From Arthrobacter sp. MSA 4-2 (lineage in GTDB: Bacteria > Actinomycetota > Actinomycetes > Actinomycetales > Micrococcaceae): a stretch of 64,000 bases of DNA. Under the pieces are notes generated by a model. The model was not told where the DNA came from and did not search any database. It was given only the letters and a program-made list of their open reading frames with translations. The DNA is taken from positions 228,439 through 292,438 of the forward strand of contig NZ_JAEKGC010000004.1 in assembly GCF_016405885.1 (NCBI RefSeq). Reading direction: 5' to 3'. Position numbers and translations under genes: made by a program. Of the stretch, positions 42,871 to 51,694 are shown piece after piece. Position 1 is the stretch's first letter. Each line of letters begins with the position of its first letter.

Positions 42871-43310
42871 TTCACCGGCCACCGACCGGGCCCTGAGACC
42901 CCAGCTCCACCGTGCCGGCGGAGAGCGGTCATGGTCCTCTCTGTTGTCCGGTCCGACCGGCCCTGCGATGCGTTGTTGTCCGGAAGATGAGTGCCCCGGC
43001 GCCGGGCTGGATGGTCCGGGCCAGAACTTTCCGGTCGCCGTGCTCGACCCACCACAGGTTCACCGTCAGCGGCACCGTGGCGGTGCCCGGTGTGCGGGGG
43101 TCCCTCAGGAAGTAGGTAGCCAAGCGAATCGCGACCGGGCGATCATGTAGGCCACGACGAGTATTGGTTGGTTGCTACCTTGCGTGACTTCCTGTGCGAG
43201 TACCTGAGCAACTTCGAGCACTGTCAGGTAGCACTCCCCACCGTTCAGGCCGCTGAAGCCGCCACCGGCGGAAGGAGGGCCTGAACGATGGGTGACCTGA
43301 CGTACTGTTG
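42871..43310. other. Gene-poor stretch with possible gene remnants
   Basis: No intact gene is supported. The plus-strand frame around 43155-43285 (EYWLVATLRDFLCEYLSNFE, HCQVALPTVQAAEAATGGRR then stop) looks like the C-terminal end of a lost protein but has no start and no recognised family. The minus strand 42929-43123 has a short open frame of uncertain value. Confidence 0.35.
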
Positions 43311-44096
43311 TTAGGTTGTTGGGACTGTTCCGCCGTCGATCACGTACTCCGCGCCCAGGATCGATGACGCCCTGTCGGAAACGAGGAAGCCGACGAGGTC
43401 TGCGATTTCTTCGGTCTCTGCGAAGCGGCCCAGAGGGACGCCTCCAAGCGAGTCCATCACTCGCTGCTCGGCCTCGGGCCGGGTGATCGAGTTGCCTTCG
43501 GCGATCCGCTCAATGAAGCGGTCGTAGGCATCAGTCTTGATTCCGCCTGGGCTGATGGCGTTGACGCGCAGGCCCTTGGGCCCGACCTCGTTGGCGAGTC
43601 CCTTGCTGTAGGTGCGCAGCGCAGCTTTCGCGGCCGCGTAAGCGAGGGACGCTTCGTACTGAGGCAGCTCGCGCTGAATCGAGGTGAAGTGGAGGATGAC
43701 TCCGGAACCCTCGCTGATCATGCCGGGCAGAAGCGCGCGATCCAATCGCACAGCACCGAGGAAGTTGAGCTGGAGCTCGATGAGCCATTGGTCGTCGGTG
43801 ATGACTTCGAAGCCACCCGCTGGTGTTGATGCACCCCCGACAACATGCACGAGGATGTCCACACCGCCGGCTTTGCTCATTTGGGCCGCAACGAGGTCGG
43901 TGCCCTCCGTCGTCGAGGTGTCGGCCGCAATGAACCGGTCGGGGAACTCATAGCCGTCGGGCATCGACCGAGCCGTGACGTATACATCCGCGCCGAGCTC
44001 ACGGAGCCTCTCTGCGACTGCTTTACCGGAGCCCTTTGATCCTCCGGTGACCAATGCTCGGCGACCGTCCAGGCGATCGCGGTCTGTGTTCGACAT
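43311..44096 (-). CDS. SDR family oxidoreductase
   Basis: This is a 261-aa classical short-chain dehydrogenase/reductase. The cofactor motif is TGGSKGSG (17-24); the catalytic set is Asn111, Ser139, Tyr153 and Lys157 (YAAAK). PGGIKTD follows and the C-terminus ends in IDGGTVPTT. An Arg in the second strand region (TARS) favours NADPH. The gene lies downstream of a MarR regulator gene on the same strand, but two operator-like palindromes sit in its own upstream gap. The MarR protein probably controls it. The substrate is unknown. Confidence 0.9.
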   Translation of the reverse strand: MSNTDRDRLDGRRALVTGGSKGSGKAVAERLRELGADVYVTARSMPDGYEFPDRFIAADTSTTEGTDLVAAQMSKAGGVDILVHVVGGASTPAGGFEVITDDQWLIELQLNFLGAVRLDRALLPGMISEGSGVILHFTSIQRELPQYEASLAYAAAKAALRTYSKGLANEVGPKGLRVNAISPGGIKTDAYDRFIERIAEGNSITRPEAEQRVMDSLGGVPLGRFAETEEIADLVGFLVSDRASSILGAEYVIDGGTVPTT

Positions 44097-44190
44097 GTGT
44101 GATTCCTATCCTTCGATGCAGTTTCGTGGCATCGACGCGCGATGGTGGTCGAGCCGAGTACCGGTGACTCCGTAACTCCGCGTCAAAACC

Positions 44191-44237
44191 CTGTCGCACA
44201 GGACAGTATCACAAGTAATGTCCCACAGGACAGTAAT
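44191..44237. promoter_or_regulatory. Two MarR-type operator palindromes upstream of the SDR gene
   Basis: CTGTCGCACAGGACAG (44191-44206) and AGTAATGTCCCACAGGACAG with TAAT (44214-44237) are two imperfect palindromes with TGTCC/GGACA half-sites. The same half-sites recur upstream of the MarR gene and the SnoaL-like gene, supporting a shared operator. Confidence 0.6.
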
Positions 44238-44254
44238 ATCCGATGGATGAAGTT

Positions 44255-44785
44255 TCAGTCCTGGGGAGGTAGGAGGCCTCGTTCGAGCATTCGTTCTGCT
44301 GATGCAATCGCATCTGCCACGAATCTCGCTGTCAGGTCGGTATACGCGCGGACGTCGCTGTCGGACCACTCGTCGAGAACCTCGGCGATCATGCGGTCAC
44401 CGAGGGCGTACACGCCGTGAGCTGCGGCTTCGCCGGCTTCCGTGAGGCTGATGAGGGTCGCGCGACCATCGGCGGGGTCGGTCGTCCGCTGCACCCAACC
44501 ATTACCTTCGAGTCGGCGCACGATCTTGCTCACGTGTGACGCGCCGGTGGCGAGCACTTCGGATAGGGATGTCGGGCGCATCGGGCCCCAGGCGAGTAGG
44601 TGTCTGAGGGTCGCATGCGACTGCTGATCGATGCTCTCTCCGCTCTTCGCTAGAACTTCGCCCTGAAAGGTCGGGGAGTCCCATAGAAGGATCAGCGCGC
44701 TCAAGTTGGCAAGCAACTCGGAGCGGTAGGGGAAGTCACTCGCGCGACGGGGTCGCGCTGCGCCGGAGTCTGCACTGTTACTCAT
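44255..44785 (-). CDS. MarR family transcriptional regulator
   Basis: This is a 176-aa winged-helix regulator. The DNA-binding core is HATLRHLLAWGPMRPTSLSE, ASHVSKIVRRLEGNGWVQRT and the wing DPADGRATLISLTEAGEAAA, all standard MarR features. Dimerisation helices flank it at both ends. It is divergent from the SnoaL-like gene across a 185-bp gap holding two operator palindromes, and a second pair lies downstream before the SDR gene. It is therefore the likely repressor of both genes and of itself. Its ligand may be a small phenolic or electrophilic compound (family-level guess). Confidence 0.9.
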   Translation of the reverse strand: MSNSADSGAARPRRASDFPYRSELLANLSALILLWDSPTFQGEVLAKSGESIDQQSHATLRHLLAWGPMRPTSLSEVLATGASHVSKIVRRLEGNGWVQRTTDPADGRATLISLTEAGEAAAHGVYALGDRMIAEVLDEWSDSDVRAYTDLTARFVADAIASAERMLERGLLPPQD

Positions 44786-44812
44786 GTCAAAACTCTACTG
44801 AGTAGAAATGAA

Positions 44813-44864
44813 ATTATTGTCATATAGGACAGTGTTTTCGTGTTACTGTCCTATACGACAGGAA
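44813..44864. promoter_or_regulatory. Two MarR-type operator palindromes in the divergent promoter region
   Basis: TTGTCATATAGGACAG (44817-44832) and ACTGTCCTATACGACAGG (44845-44862) are related palindromes with the TGTC/GACA half-sites also seen at 44191-44237. They lie between the MarR gene and the SnoaL-like gene and could regulate both directions. Confidence 0.6.
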
Positions 44865-44970
44865 GTCGATGGCGCGGAGGCGAACGATTCGCTCTCAAGG
44901 CCGTGATCGTTCTGCCTACCACACCACCCATACGGGCGTGTTCGCGCCAGACAAAGAGAAAGAGAAGACT

Positions 44971-45294
44971 ATGAGCGCCATCACTCTCCCTAAGGCGATC
45001 GAGAACTTCGTCGCCGCGAACAACGCACATGACGTCGATGCACTGATGGCGACGCTCGCGGCGGACGCGGTGGTGTCCGATGACGGCAAGACCTACACGG
45101 ACGACGCTGGCATCCGCACCTGGATCGGGAGCCACTTGATTGCCCCCAAGATCGTCATTACCCCGACGTCTTTCGGGAACAACCGGATGGTTGCATCGTC
45201 CGCCGGCGACTTCCCGGGAAGCCCGCAGCCATTCGCATTCAACTTCATCATCGAAGGCGATCTCGTCAAGGGCCTGTCCATCGATCTGGCCTAA
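44971..45294 (+). CDS. SnoaL/NTF2-like small protein
   Basis: This is a 107-aa protein of the SnoaL-like (NTF2-fold) type: AIENFVAANNAHDVDALMAT, LAADAVVSDDGKTYTDDAGI with RTWI, and FAFNFIIEGDLVKGLSIDL. Such small cone-shaped dimers serve as isomerases, cyclases or unknown accessory enzymes. I chose the ATG at 44971 after an AGAGAAAGAGAAG stretch; an ATG at 44869 would begin inside the operator region. It is probably derepressed together with the SDR gene. Confidence 0.85.
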   Translation: MSAITLPKAIENFVAANNAHDVDALMATLAADAVVSDDGKTYTDDAGIRTWIGSHLIAPKIVITPTSFGNNRMVASSAGDFPGSPQPFAFNFIIEGDLVKGLSIDLA

Positions 45295-45351
45295 ACCTTC
45301 GTCGGCCGGAGTAACGCACACGTTGCTCCGGCCGAAGATCGGAGTCTTCTC

Positions 45352-46479
45352 ATGGGAACTATGGACGAGTTGATCAACCCGACGGTTATTGATGCACTTA
45401 GCCGTAACCTAGTGGCCGCTGCACCCCAATTGCAGCCCCGAGCCTTGAGCGAGGCAATGACAATCCTCGCCGGACGGCGCCTACGGGACAGGGTCAACAT
45501 TGTCCGAGACGCGTTCCTTGCGGATGCACCGGATGATTTCTCAGAGCTGGAGCAACTGGTGAGAGCCGCGCTCGAGCAACCAAACTTCACGGGCTGGATG
45601 ATCTGGCCGGTGACAGAGGCAGTCAGCACTCGAGCCCTGGCCAGTCACTCGACCCCGAGTTTTGATACTGGCATGGACTTGCTCGCCAGCCTGACGCCAC
45701 GTCTGAGCAGTGAGTTTGCTGTGCGTGACCTTCTCAACGCACGGCCTGAGCGGGCGCTCTCAAAAATGACGGTCTGGGCCCGCGACGAGAATGAGCATGT
45801 GCGACGTCTTGCAACGGAGGGATCGCGCGCATACTTGCCTTGGGCACGCAGAGTGCCCTGGTTGATCGAACACCCGGGCGCTACGCGCGCAATCCTTGAC
45901 GCTACCTACCGCGATACCTCGGAGTATGTGCGGCGGTCGGTCGCAAACCACCTCAATGACCTCAGCCGAGTCGACCCCGCTACCGTCACTCGCACGGCTC
46001 GGAACTGGGTTGAGAACGCCGACGCACACACCTCCTGGGTCATCCGTCACGGCCTTCGCACCCTGATCAAGAACGCCGACCCGGAGGCATTCACGCTGGT
46101 CGGATACTCCGGTCATCACCTGCGCGTGGACCGACCTCAACTATCGAACGACACCGTGCACCTCGAGGGTGCGCTGACCTTCACCGCGGTCATCACCAAC
46201 GAGGACGACGCAGAGGCGGCTGTCGCGATCGACTACTCCATCGGATTCCAGCGCTCCAATGGGACCATCAGTCCCAAGACCTTCAAGCTCACCTCACGAA
46301 AGATCGCGCCAGGCGAAAGTGTCACAGTCACCAAGACACACTCCTTCCGTCGCATCAGCACCCGCACCTACTTCCCCGGGGCACACTTCGTCGCCGTGCA
46401 AGCAAACGGCACACGCTCACTACCAGCGGACTTCACGCTGGTCGGCGCGAGCGCAGACGAGTCTGCATCTGACGCATAA
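45352..46479 (+). CDS. DNA alkylation repair protein (AlkC/AlkD-like HEAT repeats)
   Basis: This is a 375-aa HEAT-like repeat protein. The central part contains the AlkC-type pattern: MTVWARDENEHVRRLATEGS, RAYLPWARRVPWLIEHPGAT and TSEYVRRSVANHLNDLSRVD. These enzymes remove alkylated bases such as 3-methyladenine. The C-terminal about 110 residues form a beta-rich, immunoglobulin-like domain (HLEGALTFTAVITNEDDAEA) that occurs in some AlkC relatives. ATG 45352 has GGAG 8 nt upstream. The gene lies 57 bp after the SnoaL gene on the same strand and may share its MarR-controlled transcript. Confidence 0.8.
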   Translation: MGTMDELINPTVIDALSRNLVAAAPQLQPRALSEAMTILAGRRLRDRVNIVRDAFLADAPDDFSELEQLVRAALEQPNFTGWMIWPVTEAVSTRALASHSTPSFDTGMDLLASLTPRLSSEFAVRDLLNARPERALSKMTVWARDENEHVRRLATEGSRAYLPWARRVPWLIEHPGATRAILDATYRDTSEYVRRSVANHLNDLSRVDPATVTRTARNWVENADAHTSWVIRHGLRTLIKNADPEAFTLVGYSGHHLRVDRPQLSNDTVHLEGALTFTAVITNEDDAEAAVAIDYSIGFQRSNGTISPKTFKLTSRKIAPGESVTVTKTHSFRRISTRTYFPGAHFVAVQANGTRSLPADFTLVGASADESASDA

Positions 46480-46609
46480 GAGAGAGGACAGCCCGTGAAT
46501 GGCCCGACAGAACAAGTAATCCACACAGCACCACGGGGTGGACAGCCGTTGCGGGAACTGGATGGATGATGGACCTTTGGTCGTCTGGTCACAGAACCAG
46601 ATGCACCCG

Positions 46610-46624
46610 TAATATATTGCATAT
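46610..46624. promoter_or_regulatory. Putative GntR operator upstream of the M20 amidohydrolase
   Basis: TAATATATTGCATAT is identical over 15 bases to the site at 52616-52630 and close to sites at 50051 and 52371. It lies 100 bp before the amidohydrolase start. Confidence 0.55.
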
Positions 46625-46724
46625 TTGACTCAGCTGGGCTTTGCTGGGAAGCCAAAAGGACACCTCGTGAAGGCAGTTTCCACCGAGATGCCCGAGTGAC
46701 TGCACCTAGACCGACAGGAACACA

Positions 46725-47951
46725 ATGAAGAACGCTCACCCCGAGATGGTGTCTGACATCCTGCACAGGCGCTTCGATGCTGCACCGATGCTTGAGAACC
46801 TCATAGCTACGAGAAGACAGCTTCATCGTCACGCTGAGATTGGCCTCAATCTTCCACTGACACAAGCTCTTGTACTCCAAGAGCTCACAGAACTCGACCT
46901 GGAGATAACAGCGGGTCGTGACCTTTCGTCAGTGACTGCGGTCCTGCGTGGGGGCAAGCCGGGCCCGGTCGTCTTGTTGCGTGCTGATATGGATGCGCTG
47001 CCAATCACCGAGCCCAGCGGTTTGCCGTTCGCGTCCAGTACCGGTGCGATGCATGCGTGCGGGCATGATCTGCATGTGGCCGGTTTGCTCGGCGCGGTTC
47101 GCCTGCTGCACGAGCGTCGCGACGAGCTTCCCGGAACAGTAATTTTCATGTTTCAGCCCGGAGAGGAGGGCTATGCCGGGGCGCGGACGATGATTGAGGA
47201 GGGTGTGCTCGAGGCCGCAGGTGAGCGGCCCGTTGCTGCCTACGCCGTACATGTTGATTGTATGAAAGACTCCGGCACGTTCTTCACCCGCAGCGGCCCG
47301 ATGCTTGCCAGCGCCAGTTCGCTACAGGTGCATGTTTCCGGAACCGGAGGCCACCCCGCCTTCCCCGAGCATGCAATAGACCCGATCCCAATCGCTGCCG
47401 AAATTGTGCTCGCAGTACAGAGCTTCGTCGCTCGGCGGGTCCCGGCAACTGATCCTGCCGTGGTGTCCATTCTGAAAATCACGAGTGAGCAACTCGCGCC
47501 GAACGCACTTCCGATCGGCGTAACCATCGGCGCGAGTGTTCGCACGCTTTCCCGTGACACCTTCGCCTTGATGCGCGAGAAGCTCGTACCTCTCGTATCG
47601 GCCATCGGCGAGGCACATGGAGCACCGACAACAACGGATTACCAGGATTCGTACCCGGTCACGATCAATGATCCGCACGAGGCCTCCTTCGCCCTCGATG
47701 TCCTCGAACGGTTGCATGGCCGGGACGGCGTGCAGGTCCTGTCCGCGCCGCTCATGGCAACGGAGGACTTCGCTTACGTTCTCGAGCAGGTACCGGGGGC
47801 TCTCGTCGTTCTTGGTGCTCGCCCGACCGACGTGCTAGTCGAAGGCGCCCCAGGCATGCACTCTGCCGGCGCAATCTTCGACGATTCCGTGCTCGGCAAG
47901 CAGGCAGAAACGCTTGCTGAACTTGCCTGGCGACGGCTCCAGTCGACCTGA
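46725..47951 (+). CDS. M20 family amidohydrolase (hippurate/IAA-amino acid hydrolase-like)
   Basis: This is a 408-aa M20D-type metallo-amidohydrolase that cleaves N-acyl amino acids. Metal and catalytic motifs are present: RADMDALPI, HACGHDLHVAG (Cys112, His114), QPGEEGYAGA (Glu147/Glu148), HSAGAIFD near the C-terminus, and the lid domain VHVSGTGGHPAFPEHAIDPI. M20D members include bacterial hippurate hydrolases and plant auxin-conjugate hydrolases; which acyl-amino acid is used here is unknown. ATG 46725 has ACAGGAA upstream. It shares an operator motif with acdS, so a plant-derived conjugate is an attractive but unproven substrate. Confidence 0.88.
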   Translation: MKNAHPEMVSDILHRRFDAAPMLENLIATRRQLHRHAEIGLNLPLTQALVLQELTELDLEITAGRDLSSVTAVLRGGKPGPVVLLRADMDALPITEPSGLPFASSTGAMHACGHDLHVAGLLGAVRLLHERRDELPGTVIFMFQPGEEGYAGARTMIEEGVLEAAGERPVAAYAVHVDCMKDSGTFFTRSGPMLASASSLQVHVSGTGGHPAFPEHAIDPIPIAAEIVLAVQSFVARRVPATDPAVVSILKITSEQLAPNALPIGVTIGASVRTLSRDTFALMREKLVPLVSAIGEAHGAPTTTDYQDSYPVTINDPHEASFALDVLERLHGRDGVQVLSAPLMATEDFAYVLEQVPGALVVLGARPTDVLVEGAPGMHSAGAIFDDSVLGKQAETLAELAWRRLQST

Positions 47952-48003
47952 CTGCAAGCGCGGTCCGCTTCACTGTGCCGTGCTTCTAAGCTTAGGAGAA
48001 TTG

Positions 48004-48543
48004 ATGCTTGAAGAAGGCGACTCTAATGCGTTCGAGGAACTTATTGAAAGGGAGGGGTACCTTCTTCGTTCGTCTGACGAGGTTGACCGGCAGTACAACG
48101 CGGCCATCATCTCTGGATCATCGGTAACCGTGGGTTCAATCCCCCTCCTCGGTCACCACCTCCTTGCGGAGGGCCCCATTAGGGCCCCGAGGGTCTCCGC
48201 GGGTAGCGCCGCCGGTCCGCAGAGGGCATCTGAATGCTCGGCGGAATTGCAGCACGGAGTGGAAGCGGCTCAGATCTGTGTGATCAACGGACTGGCCCTC
48301 ATCAGGAGCAAAGTTGCATCACTTTCGGAACTGAAGGCAGTTACCGAACTTACACTATTTATAAATGCAGATTCGGACTTCACGCAGAAAGACGAAATCC
48401 TGGAGGCGGCGATCAGCCTGCTCTCCTCCCTTTATCCTCTGAGCCCGGACTTTGTTGCGGACGTCCTCGATTCCTCCTATCTGCCCATGAACTCGTCCGT
48501 CTCATTGGCTATCACTTTCAGCATGGACGATGAAGCGGCATGA
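48004..48543 (+). CDS. Divergent RidA/YjgF-like protein
   Basis: This 179-aa protein has a RidA-like second half: AAQICVINGLALIRSKVASL, SELKAVTELTLFINADSDFT and LPMNSSVSLAITF. The region between (about 55-90) differs from standard RidA proteins. RidA proteins hydrolyse reactive imine/enamine intermediates released by PLP enzymes. Placement between an amidohydrolase and the PLP enzyme AcdS fits that role. I use the ATG at 48004 with AGGAG 6 nt upstream; a longer frame would overlap the M20 gene. Assignment to the Rid superfamily is by eye. Confidence 0.7.
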   Translation: MLEEGDSNAFEELIEREGYLLRSSDEVDRQYNAAIISGSSVTVGSIPLLGHHLLAEGPIRAPRVSAGSAAGPQRASECSAELQHGVEAAQICVINGLALIRSKVASLSELKAVTELTLFINADSDFTQKDEILEAAISLLSSLYPLSPDFVADVLDSSYLPMNSSVSLAITFSMDDEAA

Positions 48544-48887
48544 ATCGGCTGCAATGACAAGATCTGTTGGTGGGCTCCTGCCTACTGCCTCACATATCCT
48601 TTCTTCCGCCACGCCGTTGTTTCTTAGTGAGGGACGCGCGTGGTTAGCACCGATCGCGTGATGATGAAAGCAAAGGTGCCATTGTCCGTCGAAAGATGAT
48701 TTAAGAGGCGGCGGCCAATTGAGGTGTGGCGTTGGTGATTCCGTCGACACCCCGTCATCGAGCATCGCCTGGCCTCAAACCAGTTACTTCCACCGGAAGC
48801 GGGGTGACCCGGTTCCCTGCTGGTCCACCCAGCCTTCCGGTTGCTTGATCGGACGCAGCTCGGGGGAACAGGTCTCGCCGCGTCGTC
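48544..48887. other. Intergenic stretch, nothing recognised
   Basis: This is the convergent gap between the RidA-like gene and acdS. No supported gene, clear terminator or repeat is seen. Confidence 0.4.
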
Positions 48888-49898
48888 CTAGGAACGAAAC
48901 AAGGCGCTGTAGGCGTTTAAGGCCAGCTGGCCGCCAAGGTGCGCGTACAGAACGTTGCTCGTTGCTGGGATATCGCGGCTTTTAACCAGATCAATAAGGC
49001 CGGCCAAGGATTTGCCTTCATAAACAGGGTCGGTGATCATGGCTTCCATCGAGGCGCCAAGGCGTATTGCGTCAAGCGTTGAATCGACGGGAAATCCGTA
49101 ACGATCCCCGGCCCAGCCCTCCAATACGTTGATCTCGTCATCCCGCAGCTCCCGATCAAGCCCAATCAATCGTGCTGTCTGTCTGGCAATGCGTTCGACC
49201 TGATCCCGGGTCTTCTGAAGTGTGGCGGAAGCATCGATACCGATGACCCTGCGTGGGCGGTCCTGACCCGCGAACCCAGCGATCATGCCCGCATGAGTGG
49301 AACCGGTGACTGTGCATACGACAATGGTGTCGAAGAATATTCCCAGGCCACGTTCCTGCTGTTCCACTTCATAGGCCCAGTTGGCGAAGCCCAACCCGCC
49401 AAGCCTGTGATCCGAAGCTCCAGCGGGGATCGCATACGGCTTGCCCCCGGCGGCCTTCACTTCCTCAACGGCAGCTTCCCAGCTGCTTCGTATTCCAATG
49501 TCGAAGCCTGCACCGTCCAGTTGGACATCTGCGCCCATGATCCTTGAAAGGAGGATATTCCCGACTCGATCCGATGAGGGATCAGGCCAGTCAACCCAGT
49601 TTTCCTGTATCAGGCGGGCCTTCATTCCAAGCTTCGCAGCCACGGCAGCGACCTGACGCGTGTGGTTTGACTGGTAGCCCCCGACAGATACCAACGTGTC
49701 TGCACCTTGTGCCAGAGCCTCCGGGATGAGGTACTCGAGCTTTCTGGTCTTATTGCCACCGAATGCGAGACCGCTGTTCACATCCTCCCGTTTAGCCCAT
49801 ACCTGGGCGCCGCCGAGATGCGAGGTCAGGCGGGGAAGGTGGTGAATCGGCGAGGGCCCGAAGGTCAGAGGGTAGCGCTCAAAATCTGTGACGGCCAC
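48888..49898 (-). CDS. acdS: 1-aminocyclopropane-1-carboxylate (ACC) deaminase
   Basis: This 336-aa PLP enzyme splits ACC, the plant ethylene precursor, into 2-oxobutyrate and ammonia. PLP binds Lys50 in [11 protein letters not shown]. The residues that separate true ACC deaminases from D-cysteine desulfhydrases are both present: Glu294 next to Tyr293 in DPVYEGKS, and Leu321 in AHLGG, matching Glu295 and Leu322 of the Pseudomonas enzyme with a constant offset of one. [16 protein letters not shown] and [14 protein letters not shown] are typical. A putative GntR operator lies about 150 bp upstream. It suggests a plant-associated lifestyle. Confidence 0.9.
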   Translation of the reverse strand: MAVTDFERYPLTFGPSPIHHLPRLTSHLGGAQVWAKREDVNSGLAFGGNKTRKLEYLIPEALAQGADTLVSVGGYQSNHTRQVAAVAAKLGMKARLIQENWVDWPDPSSDRVGNILLSRIMGADVQLDGAGFDIGIRSSWEAAVEEVKAAGGKPYAIPAGASDHRLGGLGFANWAYEVEQQERGLGIFFDTIVVCTVTGSTHAGMIAGFAGQDRPRRVIGIDASATLQKTRDQVERIARQTARLIGLDRELRDDEINVLEGWAGDRYGFPVDSTLDAIRLGASMEAMITDPVYEGKSLAGLIDLVKSRDIPATSNVLYAHLGGQLALNAYSALFRS

Positions 49899-50881
49899 AA
49901 GAGACCTCTTTCCGAACAGTGGGCAGGGCCGTTAGCTGTTTAGAGTCAGCGCACGGATCTCGGCGAAAGACTTCCGGCCAGGCGAATTTGCCTGTCCGAT
50001 GAGGCACGGCCTACCCAGCACAACGAGCCGGCATAATGATGGCAAGGACGATATGCAACATATTGCGCCTTGCGAAGACTCTCGTCAACTTCATTGTGGT
50101 GCTCTTCACGCGGTGTTGTTCGGAAGGAGAGCCGGCCTGCGTTGCAGTACCGGAGCCGATGAGCTCGGCTTCCGCTGCGGGCATGAGGTTACTCACCGTG
50201 CCTCGAGTGCCAGCGAACATCTGGTTCACGGTCGCTCGAGCAATGCGAGGTATGACACCAGCGGTACGGGCGCTCACGTTTCTAAATGATGTGTTCCGGT
50301 GCTCCCACACGGTGATACCCCCACCAGGCTGGAAATAGTGGCCCTTGCTGCGCGCCGATTCACATCTTGTGCGGCGGGACCCAGTTTTACGATCCCTCGA
50401 ACGCGACGGACGTGTCGAGCGCACCGTGTATGCGGGAGGTTCCACCCCGTGTCGAGTATCGGGCCACGGATCCGGGATGAGCTTGAGCGAACCGGTATGC
50501 TCAATTGCTCTCTGGGTGGCTGTGCAGGACCGGATCGAATACAACCCATGCCGTTTCGATGCTGCTTCAGGCCGCGACCTCTTGGGGGACACGATTGCAG
50601 CGCAAGGCTGACTAGCCGGGTGTGAATATTTTTTGCTCAAGCGGTGCCCCTCCGAGTCTGACGGCAGCCACCGTCGAAGTTGAGGACCGCCCTGGCCCAA
50701 TCACGCAACTTCTTGCGGCGTAGGACGCGGATCTGGGCCCGGTTGGCTGAAGTTATCCGGCGAACACCTGGACGCAGTGGAGGGGGCAGGCGCTTATATC
50801 GCGGTGTCGCGGGAGTCCGGGAGGGCGCGGCCCCCGCACCCTCGTAACCTGTGGCAGTAGCTATTGAATTGAGGAAAGCCT
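49899..50881. other. Long non-coding stretch upstream of acdS
   Basis: I find no supported gene in this 980-bp gap. Open frames on both strands are Arg/Ser-rich and resemble nothing. The stretch holds one operator-like site (50051-50068). The GAGGAAAGCC before 50882 is the ribosome-binding site of the next gene. It may contain decayed genes beyond recognition. Confidence 0.45.
50051..50068. promoter_or_regulatory. Putative GntR operator upstream of acdS
   Basis: ATATGCAACATATTGCGC matches, in reverse orientation, the TAATATATTGCATAT motif at 46610 and 52616 (ATATGCAAnATATT core). It lies 153 bp before the acdS start. Confidence 0.45.
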
Positions 50882-51622
50882 GTGAAGAGTCGTTCGTTCG
50901 GACCGGTGACGTTCGTGCAGACGGAGCACGTGAACTGGAGCATTTACGCCGGCGATGATGGGACCGTGCTGATAGATACCGGATACGCCGGTCAGCGCGA
51001 AGACCTCGTTCGCTCGCTCGACAGCGCAGGGGTTGCGATCGAAGAATTGAGTGCGGTGCTCATCACGCATGGTCACGCCGACCATATCGGCGGGGCGCGG
51101 TGGCTCTCCAGCGACTACGGCATCCCCGTCTTCAGTTCCGAGGCAGAAGTACCGCATCTGCAACGAAAATACCTGCAGCAGGTTGGGGTACGAGATATTG
51201 CCTGGAACATTGCAAGGCCCGGGGTCCTTCCCTGGGTGGCCGCCATCGCCCCCCTTCTAAAGGACGACGCAAAGACGAAGGTGGCGGATGCCCGGCCTGT
51301 ACCGCTCACCCCCGAAGGTCGCGCAAGGGTGCCGGGACTGCCACTCGTAGTGCCCTTGCCTGGACATACGAATGGACATACGGGCTACTACTTCGAAGCT
51401 GCACAGGTACTCATCACTGGAGATGCGCTGGTCACGGGCCACCGCACACTGCCTAGGACAGGTCCTCAACTGCTGCCGGCTATGTTCCACCACGATCTCC
51501 CGCGGGCTCGACAGGCGCTGCAGGAGCTTCCTCACCTTGAATATGTGACGGTGCTGCCCGGACATGGCGAAGCATGGTCAGGCTCGCTCGACAACCTTGT
51601 CGGGCAGGCCATTGCACAGTAG
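50882..51622 (+). CDS. Metallo-beta-lactamase fold hydrolase
   Basis: This is a 246-aa MBL-fold protein with the metal motif THGHADHIGG (His63, His65, Asp67, His68) near the start of the fold. The third-ligand histidine is in PLPGHTNGHTGYY and the bridging Asp in LITGDALV; the last His is in LPGHGEA. It resembles glyoxalase-II/lactonase-like MBL enzymes. GTG 50882 follows GAGGAAAGCCT. Its end abuts the GntR gene (convergent, 72 bp). A lactonase or thioesterase role is possible; the substrate is not deducible. Confidence 0.88.
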   Translation: MKSRSFGPVTFVQTEHVNWSIYAGDDGTVLIDTGYAGQREDLVRSLDSAGVAIEELSAVLITHGHADHIGGARWLSSDYGIPVFSSEAEVPHLQRKYLQQVGVRDIAWNIARPGVLPWVAAIAPLLKDDAKTKVADARPVPLTPEGRARVPGLPLVVPLPGHTNGHTGYYFEAAQVLITGDALVTGHRTLPRTGPQLLPAMFHHDLPRARQALQELPHLEYVTVLPGHGEAWSGSLDNLVGQAIAQ

Positions 51623-51694
51623 CTCAGCAGGACGGTTCAAGTCGGGTCAGTACTGACAAGTCCACCTCTGCGGTCTGCCTATGCTCGTTCACCG

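Noticed and set aside
48888..49898. Annotation as D-cysteine desulfhydrase
   Set aside because: Glu294 and Leu321 match the ACC deaminase-specific residues, whereas desulfhydrases differ at these positions.
50011..50700. Minus-strand open frame of about 229 codons upstream of acdS, and overlapping plus-strand frames
   Set aside because: Composition is Arg/Ser/Pro-rich, there is no ribosome-binding site or recognisable domain, and a regulatory-looking site lies inside.
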